Below, one piece after another: positions 30,209-38,678 of a stretch of DNA of 43,610 bases (its first letter is position 1; every line of letters starts with the position of its first letter). The notes under the pieces are model-generated. The model had not been told where the DNA came from and did no database searches. It worked only from the letters and a program-made list of their open reading frames with translations. The position numbers were made by a program, and so were the translations under genes. The DNA lies in assembly GCA_002729695.1 (NCBI GenBank), contig PBYQ01000035.1:129344-172953 (forward strand). Direction: 5' to 3'. The stretch comes from Citromicrobium sp. GTDB lineage: Bacteria > Pseudomonadota > Alphaproteobacteria > Sphingomonadales > Sphingomonadaceae.

Positions 30209-31119
30209 CTGGCATCGCCGTAGTGCGCGTTCTCCTGCGCCATAGCGATCATCGAGCGGGCGTGGCGTTCGGCCACAAGGCGCGGCTCGGTGCCGTAACC
30301 GCCGCCCAGTGCGCTTGCGATGGGCAGACCGCGCCGTCTCGCCTCGCTCACGACATAGGAATCGCGCCTCTGTAACCCTTCGTCGCTCAGCGCGAGCCGA
30401 CCAAGTTTGTCGTTTGCGTGCGGGTCGACGCCTGCCTGATAGAGAACGACATCCGGCCCGAATTCATCGAGTACGCGCGGCAGGTGCGCTTCCAGCGTGG
30501 AGAGATACGCATCGTCGCCGGTTCCGTCGGGGAGGGCGATATCGAGCGTCGAGCGCGCCTTGCGCACCGGGAAATTCTTCTCTGCGTGCATCGAAAGCGT
30601 GAAGATGTCCTCGCGCCCCGCGGTTAGTGCGGCGGTCCCGTCGCCCTGATGCACGTCGCAATCGACGATCAGCACGCGCTGCGCCTGCCCCTCGCCAATC
30701 AGGCGGTTGGCGCACACCGCTAGATCGTTGAACACGCAGTATCCCGCGCCGGTATCGTAGAGCGCATGGTGGCTGCCCGCCGCGCTGTTGGCGGCGTAGC
30801 CGTGCTGAAACGCCAGCTGCGCAGCGAGCCAGGTGCCGCCATTGGTGTGGGCCACGCGCTGCGCGATGTGCGGGGTCACGGGGAAGCCGATCCGCCGTTC
30901 TTTCTCGCGTGGGACCTGCGCGGAGAAGACCTGCTCGACGTAGTCTGGGCAGTGAACCGCCTCCAGCCACGCGCGCGGCATCGGTTCGGGCGCATGCTCG
31001 GTCAGTGCCACTCCGCTTTCACGAAGCGCGACCATCACCAGCATGTACTTGTCGAAACGGAAGCTTCCGCGCGTCGGCGCAGGGGCCATGTAATCGACAT
31101 GATGGACGACGTGGAGCAT
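30199..31119 (-). CDS. Histone deacetylase-family protein
   Basis: 306 residues from the ATG at 31119. The arginase/deacetylase fold motifs are present: VTPHIAQRVAHTNGGTWLAA, SHHALYDTGAGYCVFNDLAV with the active-site His pair, RVLIVDCDVHQGDGTAAL with the Asp and His metal ligands, and VVLYQAGVDPHANDKLG with the second Asp. SALGGGYG follows. Bacterial members deacetylate proteins, polyamines or acetoin-related substrates; the exact substrate is unknown. The spacing of the motifs is closer to class IV-like members than to AcuC, an inference. The start overlaps the mntP stop (TGATG). The frame continues upstream without family similarity. Confidence 0.88.
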   Translation of the reverse strand: MLHVVHHVDYMAPAPTRGSFRFDKYMLVMVALRESGVALTEHAPEPMPRAWLEAVHCPDYVEQVFSAQVPREKERRIGFPVTPHIAQRVAHTNGGTWLAAQLAFQHGYAANSAAGSHHALYDTGAGYCVFNDLAVCANRLIGEGQAQRVLIVDCDVHQGDGTAALTAGREDIFTLSMHAEKNFPVRKARSTLDIALPDGTGDDAYLSTLEAHLPRVLDEFGPDVVLYQAGVDPHANDKLGRLALSDEGLQRRDSYVVSEARRRGLPIASALGGGYGTEPRLVAERHARSMIAMAQENAHYGDASQK

Positions 31120-31664
31120 CACGCCCAGCCCATGTGCTCGATCACGATCTTGCAGCCCAGCGCGATCAGGATCACGCCACCCGCACGCTCGGCCCACGCG
31201 CCGAAGCGGTCGCCCGCTACCCGGCCCAGCGCGACGCCGAGTGCGCTCAGCAGCAACGTCACCACGCCGATCGCCAGCGCTGCCCACAGCGGATCGACTG
31301 CGAGCGTGGGCAGGGTGACCCCGGCGGCGAGCGCGTCGATGCTCGTCGCGACACCGGCGACCAGCAGCGCCCGCCCGGTCAGCGCGCGCGCCGCCTCCTC
31401 TTCACCCACATCGCCGCGCAGCATGCGCAGACCGAGGAAGGTCAGCAGTCCGAAGGCGATCCAGTGGTCGATCGCGGCGACATAGGCCATTGCCAGTGCG
31501 CCGATGCCCCATCCGATCAGCGGCATGATCCCCTGAAACACGCCGAAGGTGAGCGCGATGGTAGCGCCTCCACCGATCGCGGGGCGGAAGCGCGCGCCTT
31601 GGGTGAGTGCCACCGCAAAGGCATCCATGGCGAGCGCAAGGGCAAGGAGAAGGACTTCGACCAA
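31119..31664 (-). CDS. mntP: Putative manganese efflux pump MntP
   Basis: 181 residues, six membrane helices, the usual MntP length. Two characteristic Asp-containing helices occur in the repeats: LLLALALAMDAFAVALTQGA near the start and AGVATSIDALAAGVTLPTLA in the middle. The last helix reads AGGVILIALGCKIVIEHMGW. It exports Mn2+ when cytoplasmic levels are high. The only start that leaves room for the first helix is a TTG at 31664, with no clear ribosome site. There is no room for a yybP-ykoY riboswitch in the 12 bp before it, so control, if any, must lie upstream in the operon. Confidence 0.9.
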   Translation of the reverse strand: MVEVLLLALALAMDAFAVALTQGARFRPAIGGGATIALTFGVFQGIMPLIGWGIGALAMAYVAAIDHWIAFGLLTFLGLRMLRGDVGEEEAARALTGRALLVAGVATSIDALAAGVTLPTLAVDPLWAALAIGVVTLLLSALGVALGRVAGDRFGAWAERAGGVILIALGCKIVIEHMGWA

Positions 31665-31676
31665 GGTCCGGGAGAA

Positions 31677-32219
31677 TTACCCTGCTGTTTTTGCGGCAGG
31701 CGCGTCCGAGACGCCCAGCTCGCCGGCATAGCTTTGGAGGACGGCGTAGATCGACTCCTCGCTGCGGCTGGCGGCGTTTCGCCAGTCCTTGGCGCTTTCG
31801 GGTGTATTCACCAGCGCACCGCTGCCGTCGATCACCAGAAGATTTGGAGTACCGTCGATGTCGCTCACGCCGTAGCGGGCTGCGAGATCGAGATTGCGCC
31901 CCTCGCCGGTTTGCGGGCTGCCGACGTCGACGAAGACCAGCTCGAAATGTTCGCGCAGCAGCGTTTCGAAGTCCTCGCTGACCAGCCACCCGGCCAATGC
32001 GCGGCTGTCGTGGCACCAGTTCGCCCCGAACACCGCGAGCACGCGGCGTCCGGGCTCCAGTTGTGCGATCGTCCGGTCGAGTTCCTGGGCGTAGAGCTCG
32101 TCGCTGACGCTCTGCTCGTATGGCTGCGCCTCTGGATGCGCGGTGGCGACATCCTCGGGCGCGTTGGCGGCAAGTGCAGGGGCCGCCAGCAACAAGGCCA
32201 GTGCGGCGAGCCGGATCAC
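31677..32219 (-). CDS. Exported thioredoxin-fold protein with a CHDS active site
   Basis: 180 residues from a GTG at 32219 whose GTGA overlaps the ispG stop, so translation is coupled. The N-terminus [19 protein letters not shown] is a signal peptide. The thioredoxin fold begins at [22 protein letters not shown], where the usual CxxC is CHDS, so only one redox Cys is present. [21 protein letters not shown] provides the cis-Pro region. Related sphingomonad proteins share this WCHDS motif, so it is likely a family trait and not a defect. It may be a monothiol reductase or chaperone in the periplasm. It is 12 bp from mntP. Confidence 0.82.
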   Translation of the reverse strand: MIRLAALALLLAAPALAANAPEDVATAHPEAQPYEQSVSDELYAQELDRTIAQLEPGRRVLAVFGANWCHDSRALAGWLVSEDFETLLREHFELVFVDVGSPQTGEGRNLDLAARYGVSDIDGTPNLLVIDGSGALVNTPESAKDWRNAASRSEESIYAVLQSYAGELGVSDAPAAKTAG

Positions 32220-33385
32220 TCCGCCGCTTCCACCGCCGGTGCTGCGTGCGGATCGAAGGCGACGTCCTCTCCCGCCTCGATACGCGCCGCTTTCTCTTCG
32301 ACCAGCCGGACGATGTGATCGAGCATGCTTTCGTCTTCCACGTGGTGGTCGGTCACGCCGCTGAGGTACACCATGTGCTTGCCCTTGCCGCCGCCGGTGA
32401 TGCCGATGTCGGTCTCGCGCGCCTCGCCCGGGCCGTTGACGACGCAGCCGAGCACCGAGAGGCTCATCGGGGTCTTGATGTGTTCGAGCCGCTTTTCCAG
32501 CGCTTCGACCGTGCGGATCACGTCGAAACCCTGCCGCGAGCAGCTGGGGCAAGATACCACGCGAACGCCGCGCGTGCGCAGGCCGAGCGATTTGAGGATT
32601 TCGTAGCCGACGCGCACTTCCTGCTCGGGCTCGGCGGAAAGCGAGACGCGGATCGTGTCGCCGATCCCCGCCCACAACAGGCTGCCAAGGCCGATCGAGG
32701 ACTTCACCGTGCCGCCAATGAGTCCGCCCGCCTCGGTAATCCCGAGGTGCAGCGGGCAGTCCACCGCTTCGGCCAGCCCGTGATAGGCGGCCACGGCGAG
32801 GAACACGTCGGAGGCCTTTACTGCCACCTTGTATTCGTGGAAGTCGTGATCCTGCAGCAGCTTGATGTGGTCGAGCGCGCTTTCGATCAGCGCCTCGGGG
32901 CAAGGCTCGCCGTATTTTTCGAGCAGGTCCTTTTCGAGGCTGCCCGCGTTCACGCCGATACGGATTGCGCAGCCATTGGCCTTGGCGGCACGCACGACCT
33001 CGGCCACGCGCTCGCTGGAGCCGATATTGCCCGGGTTGATCCGCAGGCAGGCTGCGCCCTTGTCGGCCGCTTCGAGCGCACGCTTGTAGTGAAAGTGGAT
33101 GTCCGCAACGATCGGGACGTTCGCGGCGCGGGTGATCTTGTCGAAGTGGCGCGTCGCCTCTTCGGTGGGGCAGGACACGCGGATAATGTCCGCGCCGGCA
33201 TCCTCGCACCGGCGAATCTGGTCGAGCGTCGCGCCGACATCCTCGGTCGGCGTGTTGGTCATGGTCTGCACCGTAATGGGCGCATCACCGCCCACCGGCA
33301 CATTGCCGACCATGATCTGCCGCGACTGGCGGCGTTCGATATCTCTCCAGGGGCGAACCGACATGAGGCCTGTATAGGCACTCAT
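32216..33385 (-). CDS. ispG: 4-hydroxy-3-methylbut-2-enyl diphosphate synthase (IspG/GcpE)
   Basis: 389 residues. The N-terminal TIM-barrel is marked by [39 protein letters not shown] and [13 protein letters not shown]. The C-terminal half holds [15 protein letters not shown] and [20 protein letters not shown], giving the three Cys for the 4Fe-4S cluster. It makes HMBPP in the non-mevalonate isoprenoid pathway. The ATG at 33385 is used; an ATG at 33364 (MSVRPW) is also possible, and neither has a strong ribosome site. It follows fadL by 44 bp with a terminator-like hairpin between, and is coupled to the thioredoxin-like gene. Confidence 0.96.
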   Translation of the reverse strand: MSAYTGLMSVRPWRDIERRQSRQIMVGNVPVGGDAPITVQTMTNTPTEDVGATLDQIRRCEDAGADIIRVSCPTEEATRHFDKITRAANVPIVADIHFHYKRALEAADKGAACLRINPGNIGSSERVAEVVRAAKANGCAIRIGVNAGSLEKDLLEKYGEPCPEALIESALDHIKLLQDHDFHEYKVAVKASDVFLAVAAYHGLAEAVDCPLHLGITEAGGLIGGTVKSSIGLGSLLWAGIGDTIRVSLSAEPEQEVRVGYEILKSLGLRTRGVRVVSCPSCSRQGFDVIRTVEALEKRLEHIKTPMSLSVLGCVVNGPGEARETDIGITGGGKGKHMVYLSGVTDHHVEDESMLDHIVRLVEEKAARIEAGEDVAFDPHAAPAVEAAE

Positions 33386-33395
33386 GTCGGCCGCG

Positions 33396-33415
33396 AAAAG
33401 GCGATTGCCGCCTTT
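33396..33415 (-). terminator. Small terminator-like hairpin between fadL and ispG
   Basis: Minus strand: AAAGGCG, loop GCAAT, CGCCTTTT. The 7-bp stem with a short T-run fits a weak intrinsic terminator for fadL. It ends 10 bp before the ispG ATG, so it could also act as an attenuator for ispG. Confidence 0.6.
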
Positions 33416-33429
33416 AGCTCGTCAGCGCG

Positions 33430-34740
33430 TCAGAAACGTGCGCCGACCGAGAACGCGAGAATATCCGCGTTGCCCGAGCTGTTAGAGCGGATCGTGGTGG
33501 AAAGTTGCGCCGGTGTGCCTTCGAAGAAGGTATCGGTGCGATCCAGCGGCGCGTCGTCGACGAACACGTGCGTATAGCCAAGATTGGCCGAGAACGTCTT
33601 GCTCATGTTGTAGGTAACACCGGCCGAGGCCCATACACGGTCCGCGTCGGGCACGCGGGCGGAGCGAAACGCATCGGTGATGGGCGATTCGTCGAACGCG
33701 GTGCCGGCGCGCAGCGTCAACTTGTCCGACACGTCGTATTCTCCGCCGAGCGACATCGACCAGCTGTCCTTATAGTTCTGTTCGGAGATTTGAGGCGGTA
33801 CGCCACCTTCCGGGTAGATCGCGATACTTTTGAAATCGCTCCAGTTGTAATAGCGCCAGGTGCCGAACACGCGCCACGGGGTGTCCGTGCCGAATTGCAA
33901 GCTGACGGTGGCGATATCGGGCAGGGTCAGCGGTGCGGTGGCGTCGACCGAGGCATTGTTGCCCGCGAGCGGGCCGAGCAGTCCGGAAAGCTCGAAGGTG
34001 CCTTCCAGATCGTGCTCCACCTGCGAACGGTAATGCGCGCCGATCCGCACAGGGTCGAGCTCGACCATGACCCCCGCATTCCAGCCGACCGAAATATCGT
34101 CACCCTTGACGCGGGCCAAGCCATCGGGCGCGGTAGGGGCGAGGTTGGGCACGGCATTGGTCAGTTCGACGTCGATATACTGGAGGTCAACACCTGCGCC
34201 GAGCGAGACGTGGTCGCCCAGCTTGACCGCGAGGCTCGGCTGCACGTTCAGAGTGAAAACGTCCGCCCGCATCGTATCGTAGCGACCGAAGAAGCCGTCA
34301 TCGTAATCGGCGATCAAGCCGAAGGGCGAGTTCACGGCGAGCCCGGCCCATACGGTGTCGCTCAGCTGCGCACTGATCGCGCCCGACGGTGCGACGAGCG
34401 GCTGCGGGAAGGGATTGCCGCCGTCGTTGCCACCGGTCGGAACCTGGACGGGAAGGCCGGGCACGCCGCGCGTGCTGCCCTGATCTTCCTGCGAAGCCGT
34501 CAGGAACAGGAACTGCGAGGCCGCTTCGACCTGTACGCCTTCCAGTTCCGTCATCGAAGCGGGATTGAGGTAGATCGAAGCGGGGCCGTCTGCCGCCACT
34601 GCGGCTCCGGAATTCGCACGGCCGGTCTCCTTGGCCGACTGTTCCTGGATGAGAAATGCGCCTGCGAGCGCTGGGTGGGCGCAGCACAGGACGACGAGGG
34701 GCGAAAGGGCGCGCAGGCCCAGGGGGAGGGGTTTGGTCAT
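33430..34740 (-). CDS. FadL/OMPP1/TodX-family outer membrane transport protein
   Basis: 436 residues with signal peptide (MTKPLPLGLRALSPLVVLCC to PALAG). The mature N-terminus GAFLIQEQSAKETGRANSGA and the conserved IYLNPASMTEL (NPA motif) define the FadL family. Beta strands such as VWAGLAVNSPFGLIADYDDGF and SVAFVQ-type alternation continue to the C-terminal VGARF with terminal Phe, as needed for outer membrane assembly. Members import long-chain fatty acids or other hydrophobic compounds. The start is the ATG at 34740. It heads the minus-strand cluster, with a divergent ZntB gene 143 bp away. Confidence 0.93.
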   Translation of the reverse strand: MTKPLPLGLRALSPLVVLCCAHPALAGAFLIQEQSAKETGRANSGAAVAADGPASIYLNPASMTELEGVQVEAASQFLFLTASQEDQGSTRGVPGLPVQVPTGGNDGGNPFPQPLVAPSGAISAQLSDTVWAGLAVNSPFGLIADYDDGFFGRYDTMRADVFTLNVQPSLAVKLGDHVSLGAGVDLQYIDVELTNAVPNLAPTAPDGLARVKGDDISVGWNAGVMVELDPVRIGAHYRSQVEHDLEGTFELSGLLGPLAGNNASVDATAPLTLPDIATVSLQFGTDTPWRVFGTWRYYNWSDFKSIAIYPEGGVPPQISEQNYKDSWSMSLGGEYDVSDKLTLRAGTAFDESPITDAFRSARVPDADRVWASAGVTYNMSKTFSANLGYTHVFVDDAPLDRTDTFFEGTPAQLSTTIRSNSSGNADILAFSVGARF

Positions 34741-34883
34741 GGCGCGCCTGTCTCCGCAAAAGTGCTGCGGATCAAGGACCTTGGGGCAATTCTCGCCAAA
34801 AATTAATGCGTTAGCGGCTTCCGTCGATTCCCCTCACTTGTCGGGCATAGGAATCGGCAGGCTTCTGGGGCACAGGAGGCAAG

Positions 34884-35882
34884 ATGACTATAGCGACCGA
34901 TACCGAGCCGGACACACCGCTGCTGTTCGCCCGTGTTCTCGATGGGACGGGAGGCGGAGAGGCGATCGACTGGCCGACGCTCCAGCAGTGGCAGCCGGGG
35001 CCGGGCGGGCAGGTGCTGTGGATGCACCTGTGTCGCAACCAGCCGGGCGTCTACGAGTGGTTGCAAAACCATGTCGGCATTCCCGAACCCACCGCGGAAC
35101 TGCTGACCAGTGACCAGACCCGCCCGCGCGCATTTCGCGAAGGGAACGCGCTGGTTGCGACGCTCAGGGGCATCAACTTCAATCCCGGGGCGGAGCCGGA
35201 AGACATGGTTTCCATGCAGGTGTGGAGCGACGGCGTGCGCGTGATCACGCTGCGCCGTCATCCCCTCCAGACCCCCCGGCAGATCCTCGCGCAGATCGAT
35301 TGCGGCGCGGGGCCGGGCGATGCGGGCGCAATCGTGACCGCGCTGACCGAGGCGATGGTGGCCCGGATGAGCCAGTCGATCGTCGATATGAACGAGCATA
35401 TCGACCTGCTCGAAGACATGGATATGGACGACGATCCGGAGGCGATGCTCACCAAGATCGCGACCATCAGGCGCAACTGCCTCGGCCTCAAACGGCACAT
35501 GGGCCCGCAGCATGTCGCGCTGGAGGCGATCAGCCGCGACGCGCCGCCGTGGTTCGAGGAACACGACCGGCGCGAGATCGCCGAGACGATCGACCGCCTG
35601 CGCCGCTATCTCGACGATATCGACGTGAGCAAGGAAAGCGCGGTGGTGCTGATGGACGAACTGCGTACCCGCGCGCTCTCCAGCAACGAACGTGCGACCT
35701 ACATGCTGACGATCGTCGCGGGGATTTTCCTGCCGCTCGGATTTCTGACCGGGCTGCTCGGCATCAATGTCGGCGGCATGCCTGGCGTGAACAACGGTCA
35801 CGCCTTCTGGTGGGTCGCGGGAATTTGCCTGGCGATCATCGCGGTGCTGATGGCGATCTTCAAGCGCTTGAAATGGCTGTGA
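34884..35882 (+). CDS. zntB: ZntB-type CorA-family zinc/magnesium transporter
   Basis: 332 residues preceded by a strong ribosome site (AGGAGG, 4 nt spacing). The N-terminal cytoplasmic domain runs through QVLWMHLCRNQPGVYEWLQ and VWSDGVRVITLRRHPL. The long stalk helix carries VDMNEHIDLLEDMDMDDDPE, and two C-terminal helices end it, with MLTIVAGIFLPLGFLTGLLG followed by INVGGMPGVNN. GVGGMP-like sequence after the first helix marks the ZntB subgroup, as opposed to the GMN of CorA. It moves Zn2+ or Mg2+ across the inner membrane. It converges on the DUF885 gene with a 16-bp gap. Confidence 0.9.
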   Translation: MTIATDTEPDTPLLFARVLDGTGGGEAIDWPTLQQWQPGPGGQVLWMHLCRNQPGVYEWLQNHVGIPEPTAELLTSDQTRPRAFREGNALVATLRGINFNPGAEPEDMVSMQVWSDGVRVITLRRHPLQTPRQILAQIDCGAGPGDAGAIVTALTEAMVARMSQSIVDMNEHIDLLEDMDMDDDPEAMLTKIATIRRNCLGLKRHMGPQHVALEAISRDAPPWFEEHDRREIAETIDRLRRYLDDIDVSKESAVVLMDELRTRALSSNERATYMLTIVAGIFLPLGFLTGLLGINVGGMPGVNNGHAFWWVAGICLAIIAVLMAIFKRLKWL

Positions 35883-35898
35883 AGATCGCCTTCCAGCC

Positions 35899-37683
35899 CT
35901 AGGACGCCTGCTTGTGCGAGGGGACGAACTCCTCGCGCACCGCCTTGGCGATCAGTTCCAGCGGGATGATCCCCTGAGCGAGCAGGAAGTCGTTGAATTC
36001 CTTCTCGTCGAACGCGGCGCCCAGCGCCAGCTCGGTCTCTACGCGCAGGTCGATCAGCTTGCGGTAGCCGTAGTAGTAGGACCCTGCCTGCCCGGGGCTG
36101 CGGAATTCGTAGCGGTCCAGTTCCTGCTTGGTCATGCCGGGCGAAAACAGCGCCTCGTCGCGCAACACGTACTCCGCCTCGTCGCGGGTCATGAGGCCGA
36201 GATTGAGCGCGGGGTCGAGGAAGGCGCGGGCCGCGCGCAGCAGGCGGAACTGCTGGGCGATGAACTGGCCTTCGATCGGCTCGTGCGGCATCATTTCGGC
36301 TTCGGCATACAGCGCCCAGCCTTCCACGTTCACGCTGTTGAACGCGTAGAGCATGCGGGCGAGCGACACGCCCTGTTCGACCAGCGCAGCGAACTGCAGT
36401 TCGTGACCCGGCCGGGCCTCGTGGGCGCTGAGCGTCCAGGCGGCGGCGGGGAAGTTGAAATCGTCGTAGGCATCGCCTTCGCCCGCGGTCGGATTGCCGA
36501 CGGTGAGCACGAAGGTACCCTGTTCGCCGGTGTTCCCGATCAGGCGCGGCGGGCGCATGTGCGGGGCAGGCTGGGCGGCGCTCTCCGCCTCGCTCGCGAC
36601 GCGCATTTGCAGCTGGGTATCGGGAATGCTGACGATGTCGTTCGTCCGCGCCATATCCTCAAGCTGGCGATTGATGCCGCGATAGAATTCCTCGATCTGG
36701 TCGTTGGCAATGGTCTGCTGCTTCAGCCGTTTCATCACCGAAGCCATGTCGGTTTTGGGCCAGCCGTTCTTTTGCGCGATCTGCGGGGCGAGCGCCTCCA
36801 TCTGCGCGCGGATCTCGTAGAAACCGCGCCGCGCCTCGCTCATCGCTTCGCGCGGGTCCATGTCGATGCCGACATTGCGCAGGCTGAGCGCGTAGAGCTC
36901 TTCGGGCAGGCGCGCGGTGTCGCGGGCTTGCGGAAGCACCGTCTCGCGCGTCCATTCGCCGTAATCGGTAAACTGCGCTTCCATCGCGTCGAGCGATTCT
37001 TCGGCCCCGTCGATCTCGTATTTCTCGAACAGGTCGCGGATGCCGGCGATGAAGGTCGGGATCTTGTCGATCGATTCGCGCACCTCGACGTCGTACGGCC
37101 CGATCTTGCCCTCTCCCTTACTGGCTTCGAAATGCGCCTTCGCCTGCTCGGTATAGGGTTCGTAGCCGTCCTCCACCCCGGTATATTTGCGCAGCAGCTG
37201 GAGCGCGGAGGCGCGGCGGTTCTCTGCAGTCTGGTCCGACAGCATTTCGCCGACAGCGTAGAAGATCGACTGCGGCAGTTCGTGCCATTCGAGCATGTAC
37301 GCGTCGCTAAGCTTGCTCGATTCGATGCTGCGATCGAGGCTGTCGATCAGGATCGCGAGGTCCTGCTTCACGCGCGGATCTGCTTCCTGTGCCATGGCGG
37401 CGGTGAATTCGGCTTTGAGCGCCTGCGCACCCGCGATGTAGCGTTCGTCCGCGTCGAGCGAGAAGTCGAAGGTCAGGCCATCGTACTGCTCGTAACCCGA
37501 GGAAGAGGCGCCTTCGGGATAGAACTGCGCTTCGAAGTCGATCAGCTTCTGCGTGTAGGCATTGCTCGTATCGACCCATGCCGGTTCGGCGGCGACGGCA
37601 TCCTGCGGGGGCGCGTCCTGCGCGAAAGCCGGCGCGGCGGGCAGGAGGGCGACGAGCGCAATGGCGGCGGCGAAGGTTTTCAT
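35899..37683 (-). CDS. DUF885-family exported metallopeptidase-like protein
   Basis: 594 residues from the ATG at 37683, with GGGGG 9 nt upstream; the ATG at 37692 abuts that site and is less likely. The signal peptide is MKTFAAAIALVALLPAAPAF. The DUF885 core contains SAHEARPGHELQFAALVEQG, an HExxxxHE-type motif as in gluzincin-like metal proteins, and NVEGWALYAEAEMMPHEP, the second metal-binding segment. Many members are annotated as uncharacterised carboxypeptidase-like proteins; the substrate is not known. The protein is periplasmic or secreted. It lies alone on its strand downstream of the GNAT gene (94 bp). Confidence 0.85.
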   Translation of the reverse strand: MKTFAAAIALVALLPAAPAFAQDAPPQDAVAAEPAWVDTSNAYTQKLIDFEAQFYPEGASSSGYEQYDGLTFDFSLDADERYIAGAQALKAEFTAAMAQEADPRVKQDLAILIDSLDRSIESSKLSDAYMLEWHELPQSIFYAVGEMLSDQTAENRRASALQLLRKYTGVEDGYEPYTEQAKAHFEASKGEGKIGPYDVEVRESIDKIPTFIAGIRDLFEKYEIDGAEESLDAMEAQFTDYGEWTRETVLPQARDTARLPEELYALSLRNVGIDMDPREAMSEARRGFYEIRAQMEALAPQIAQKNGWPKTDMASVMKRLKQQTIANDQIEEFYRGINRQLEDMARTNDIVSIPDTQLQMRVASEAESAAQPAPHMRPPRLIGNTGEQGTFVLTVGNPTAGEGDAYDDFNFPAAAWTLSAHEARPGHELQFAALVEQGVSLARMLYAFNSVNVEGWALYAEAEMMPHEPIEGQFIAQQFRLLRAARAFLDPALNLGLMTRDEAEYVLRDEALFSPGMTKQELDRYEFRSPGQAGSYYYGYRKLIDLRVETELALGAAFDEKEFNDFLLAQGIIPLELIAKAVREEFVPSHKQAS

Positions 37684-37777
37684 CGAATGCATCCCCCTTG
37701 AGACAAGTGATGCGAGGCGTGCGCCAGCGGCTGGCCGATGGCAAGGCCGTACTCGACCGACGGCTTTCGGGGGCGGC

Positions 37778-38296
37778 CTAAAGCCGTTTCTCGAACAGGA
37801 ATTCGTCGTCGCGATGCTGGCCGACCCAGAAATCGATATCGGCGATCTTCGCGAAGCCGTAGCGCTGGTAGAACCGCTGCGCGCCCGCGTTCTCGCTCCA
37901 CACCGACAGCTGGATGGCATCGTGGCCGCGCGCGACCGCTTCGCCGATCGCCCAGTCCATCAGCGCCGCGCCGATGCCCTGTCCGGTCAGGTCGGGCTGG
38001 GTGTAGAGCTGGCCGAGCGCGATGGGATTGGCCGCGTCCGAATGCTCGACATAGGGACTGGGCACGCGCATCTTTACGAAGCCGAGCAACCTGCCCTCGT
38101 CATCGGCCACGGCGAGCCGGTGGATGTGATGCTCGTCGGCGATTTCCTCGGTCACCGCATCGGGCGAATAGGCCTGCGTGAGGAACGCGTCGAGGTCTTC
38201 GCGGCGGTAGAGATGCGCAAACGCAGCGCAGAAACTCTCGCGCCCGAGCGTGGCGAGCGAGGGGCCGTCTTCGAGGGTCGCGGGGCGCAGGATCAT
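37778..38296 (-). CDS. GNAT-family N-acetyltransferase
   Basis: 172 residues from the ATG at 38296 (MILRPATLEDGPSLATLGRE), the start being fixed by the family-typical beginning. Motif A reads IALGQLYTQPDLTGQGIGAALMDWAI, the acetyl-CoA pyrophosphate loop with QGIGAAL, and motif B is SVWSENAGAQRFYQRYGFAKIAD. The family acetylates small molecules or protein N-termini; the substrate is not known. A cluster of GGTGAC palindromes starts about 61 bp upstream and could control it. Confidence 0.88.
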   Translation of the reverse strand: MILRPATLEDGPSLATLGRESFCAAFAHLYRREDLDAFLTQAYSPDAVTEEIADEHHIHRLAVADDEGRLLGFVKMRVPSPYVEHSDAANPIALGQLYTQPDLTGQGIGAALMDWAIGEAVARGHDAIQLSVWSENAGAQRFYQRYGFAKIADIDFWVGQHRDDEFLFEKRL

Positions 38297-38356
38297 GGCC
38301 GGGCAGGTAGCGCCGAGCGGGACGCAGTGGAAGTGCCGGAGCGTGCAAGGCACGCC

Positions 38357-38394
38357 GGGTGACGAGGGTGACACGTGTCACCCATGTGTCACCC
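38357..38394. promoter_or_regulatory. Dense GGTGAC/GTCACC palindrome cluster upstream of the GNAT gene
   Basis: GGGTGACACGTGTCACCC at 38366-38383 is a perfect 18-bp palindrome. Another GGGTGAC (38357-38363) lies left of it and another GTGTCACCC (38386-38394) right of it, and a fifth GGGTGAC occurs at 38433-38439. This arrangement of an inverted hexamer in several registers resembles a binding site for a dimeric or multimeric regulator. Confidence 0.55.
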
Positions 38395-38580
38395 TGCTAA
38401 AATCCCTATATTTCCGAAGGTTACTGCGGTCCGGGTGACGCTTTCACGATTTTTGGCTCATTTTTTATGCGATTGTGCCGCGTGCGCAGCAAGCAGGGTC
38501 AACGGTGGGAAAGAGCCGCCGCCACGCTAGCGCGTTCGCCCGAAGTAGGAAAATGCCCGCTGGTGTGAAGCGCAACCCGC

Positions 38581-38674
38581 TCCTCTCCCTTTGAAGGGGG
38601 AGGTTGGGAGGGGGTGGTGCCAGTGCCGATGGCGGGGAACCCCCACCCCCGGCCCCTCCCCACGGGGAGGGGAG
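38581..38674 (-). repeat. GC-rich palindromic repeat element, copy 2, after the desaturase gene
   Basis: On the minus strand it begins CTCCCCTCCCC-GTGGGGAGGGG, continues with the 19-nt core GAGGGGCCGGGGGTGGGGG shared exactly with copy 1 (3788-3806), then a variable centre and CCCCCTCCCAACCTCCCCC, and closes with a CCCTTCAAAGGG-like hairpin. It starts 5 bp after the desaturase stop and could stop or protect its message. Confidence 0.85.
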
Positions 38675-38678
38675 AATT

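Larger units (their letters stand above)
38297..38678. other. 382-bp intergenic region between GNAT and desaturase genes
   Basis: It is free of supported coding sequence. It holds the GGTGAC palindrome cluster (38357-38439), an AT-richer stretch around 38395-38475 with T-runs at 38451-38467 that may contain a GNAT promoter, and the inverted repeat element at 38581-38674 directly after the desaturase stop. Beyond these I see nothing. Confidence 0.7.

Noticed and set aside
31677..33209. A 510-codon frame joining part of the ispG region with the thioredoxin-like protein
   Set aside because: Its upstream half is the wrong frame of ispG; the true thioredoxin-like gene starts at the GTG at 32219, at the signal peptide.
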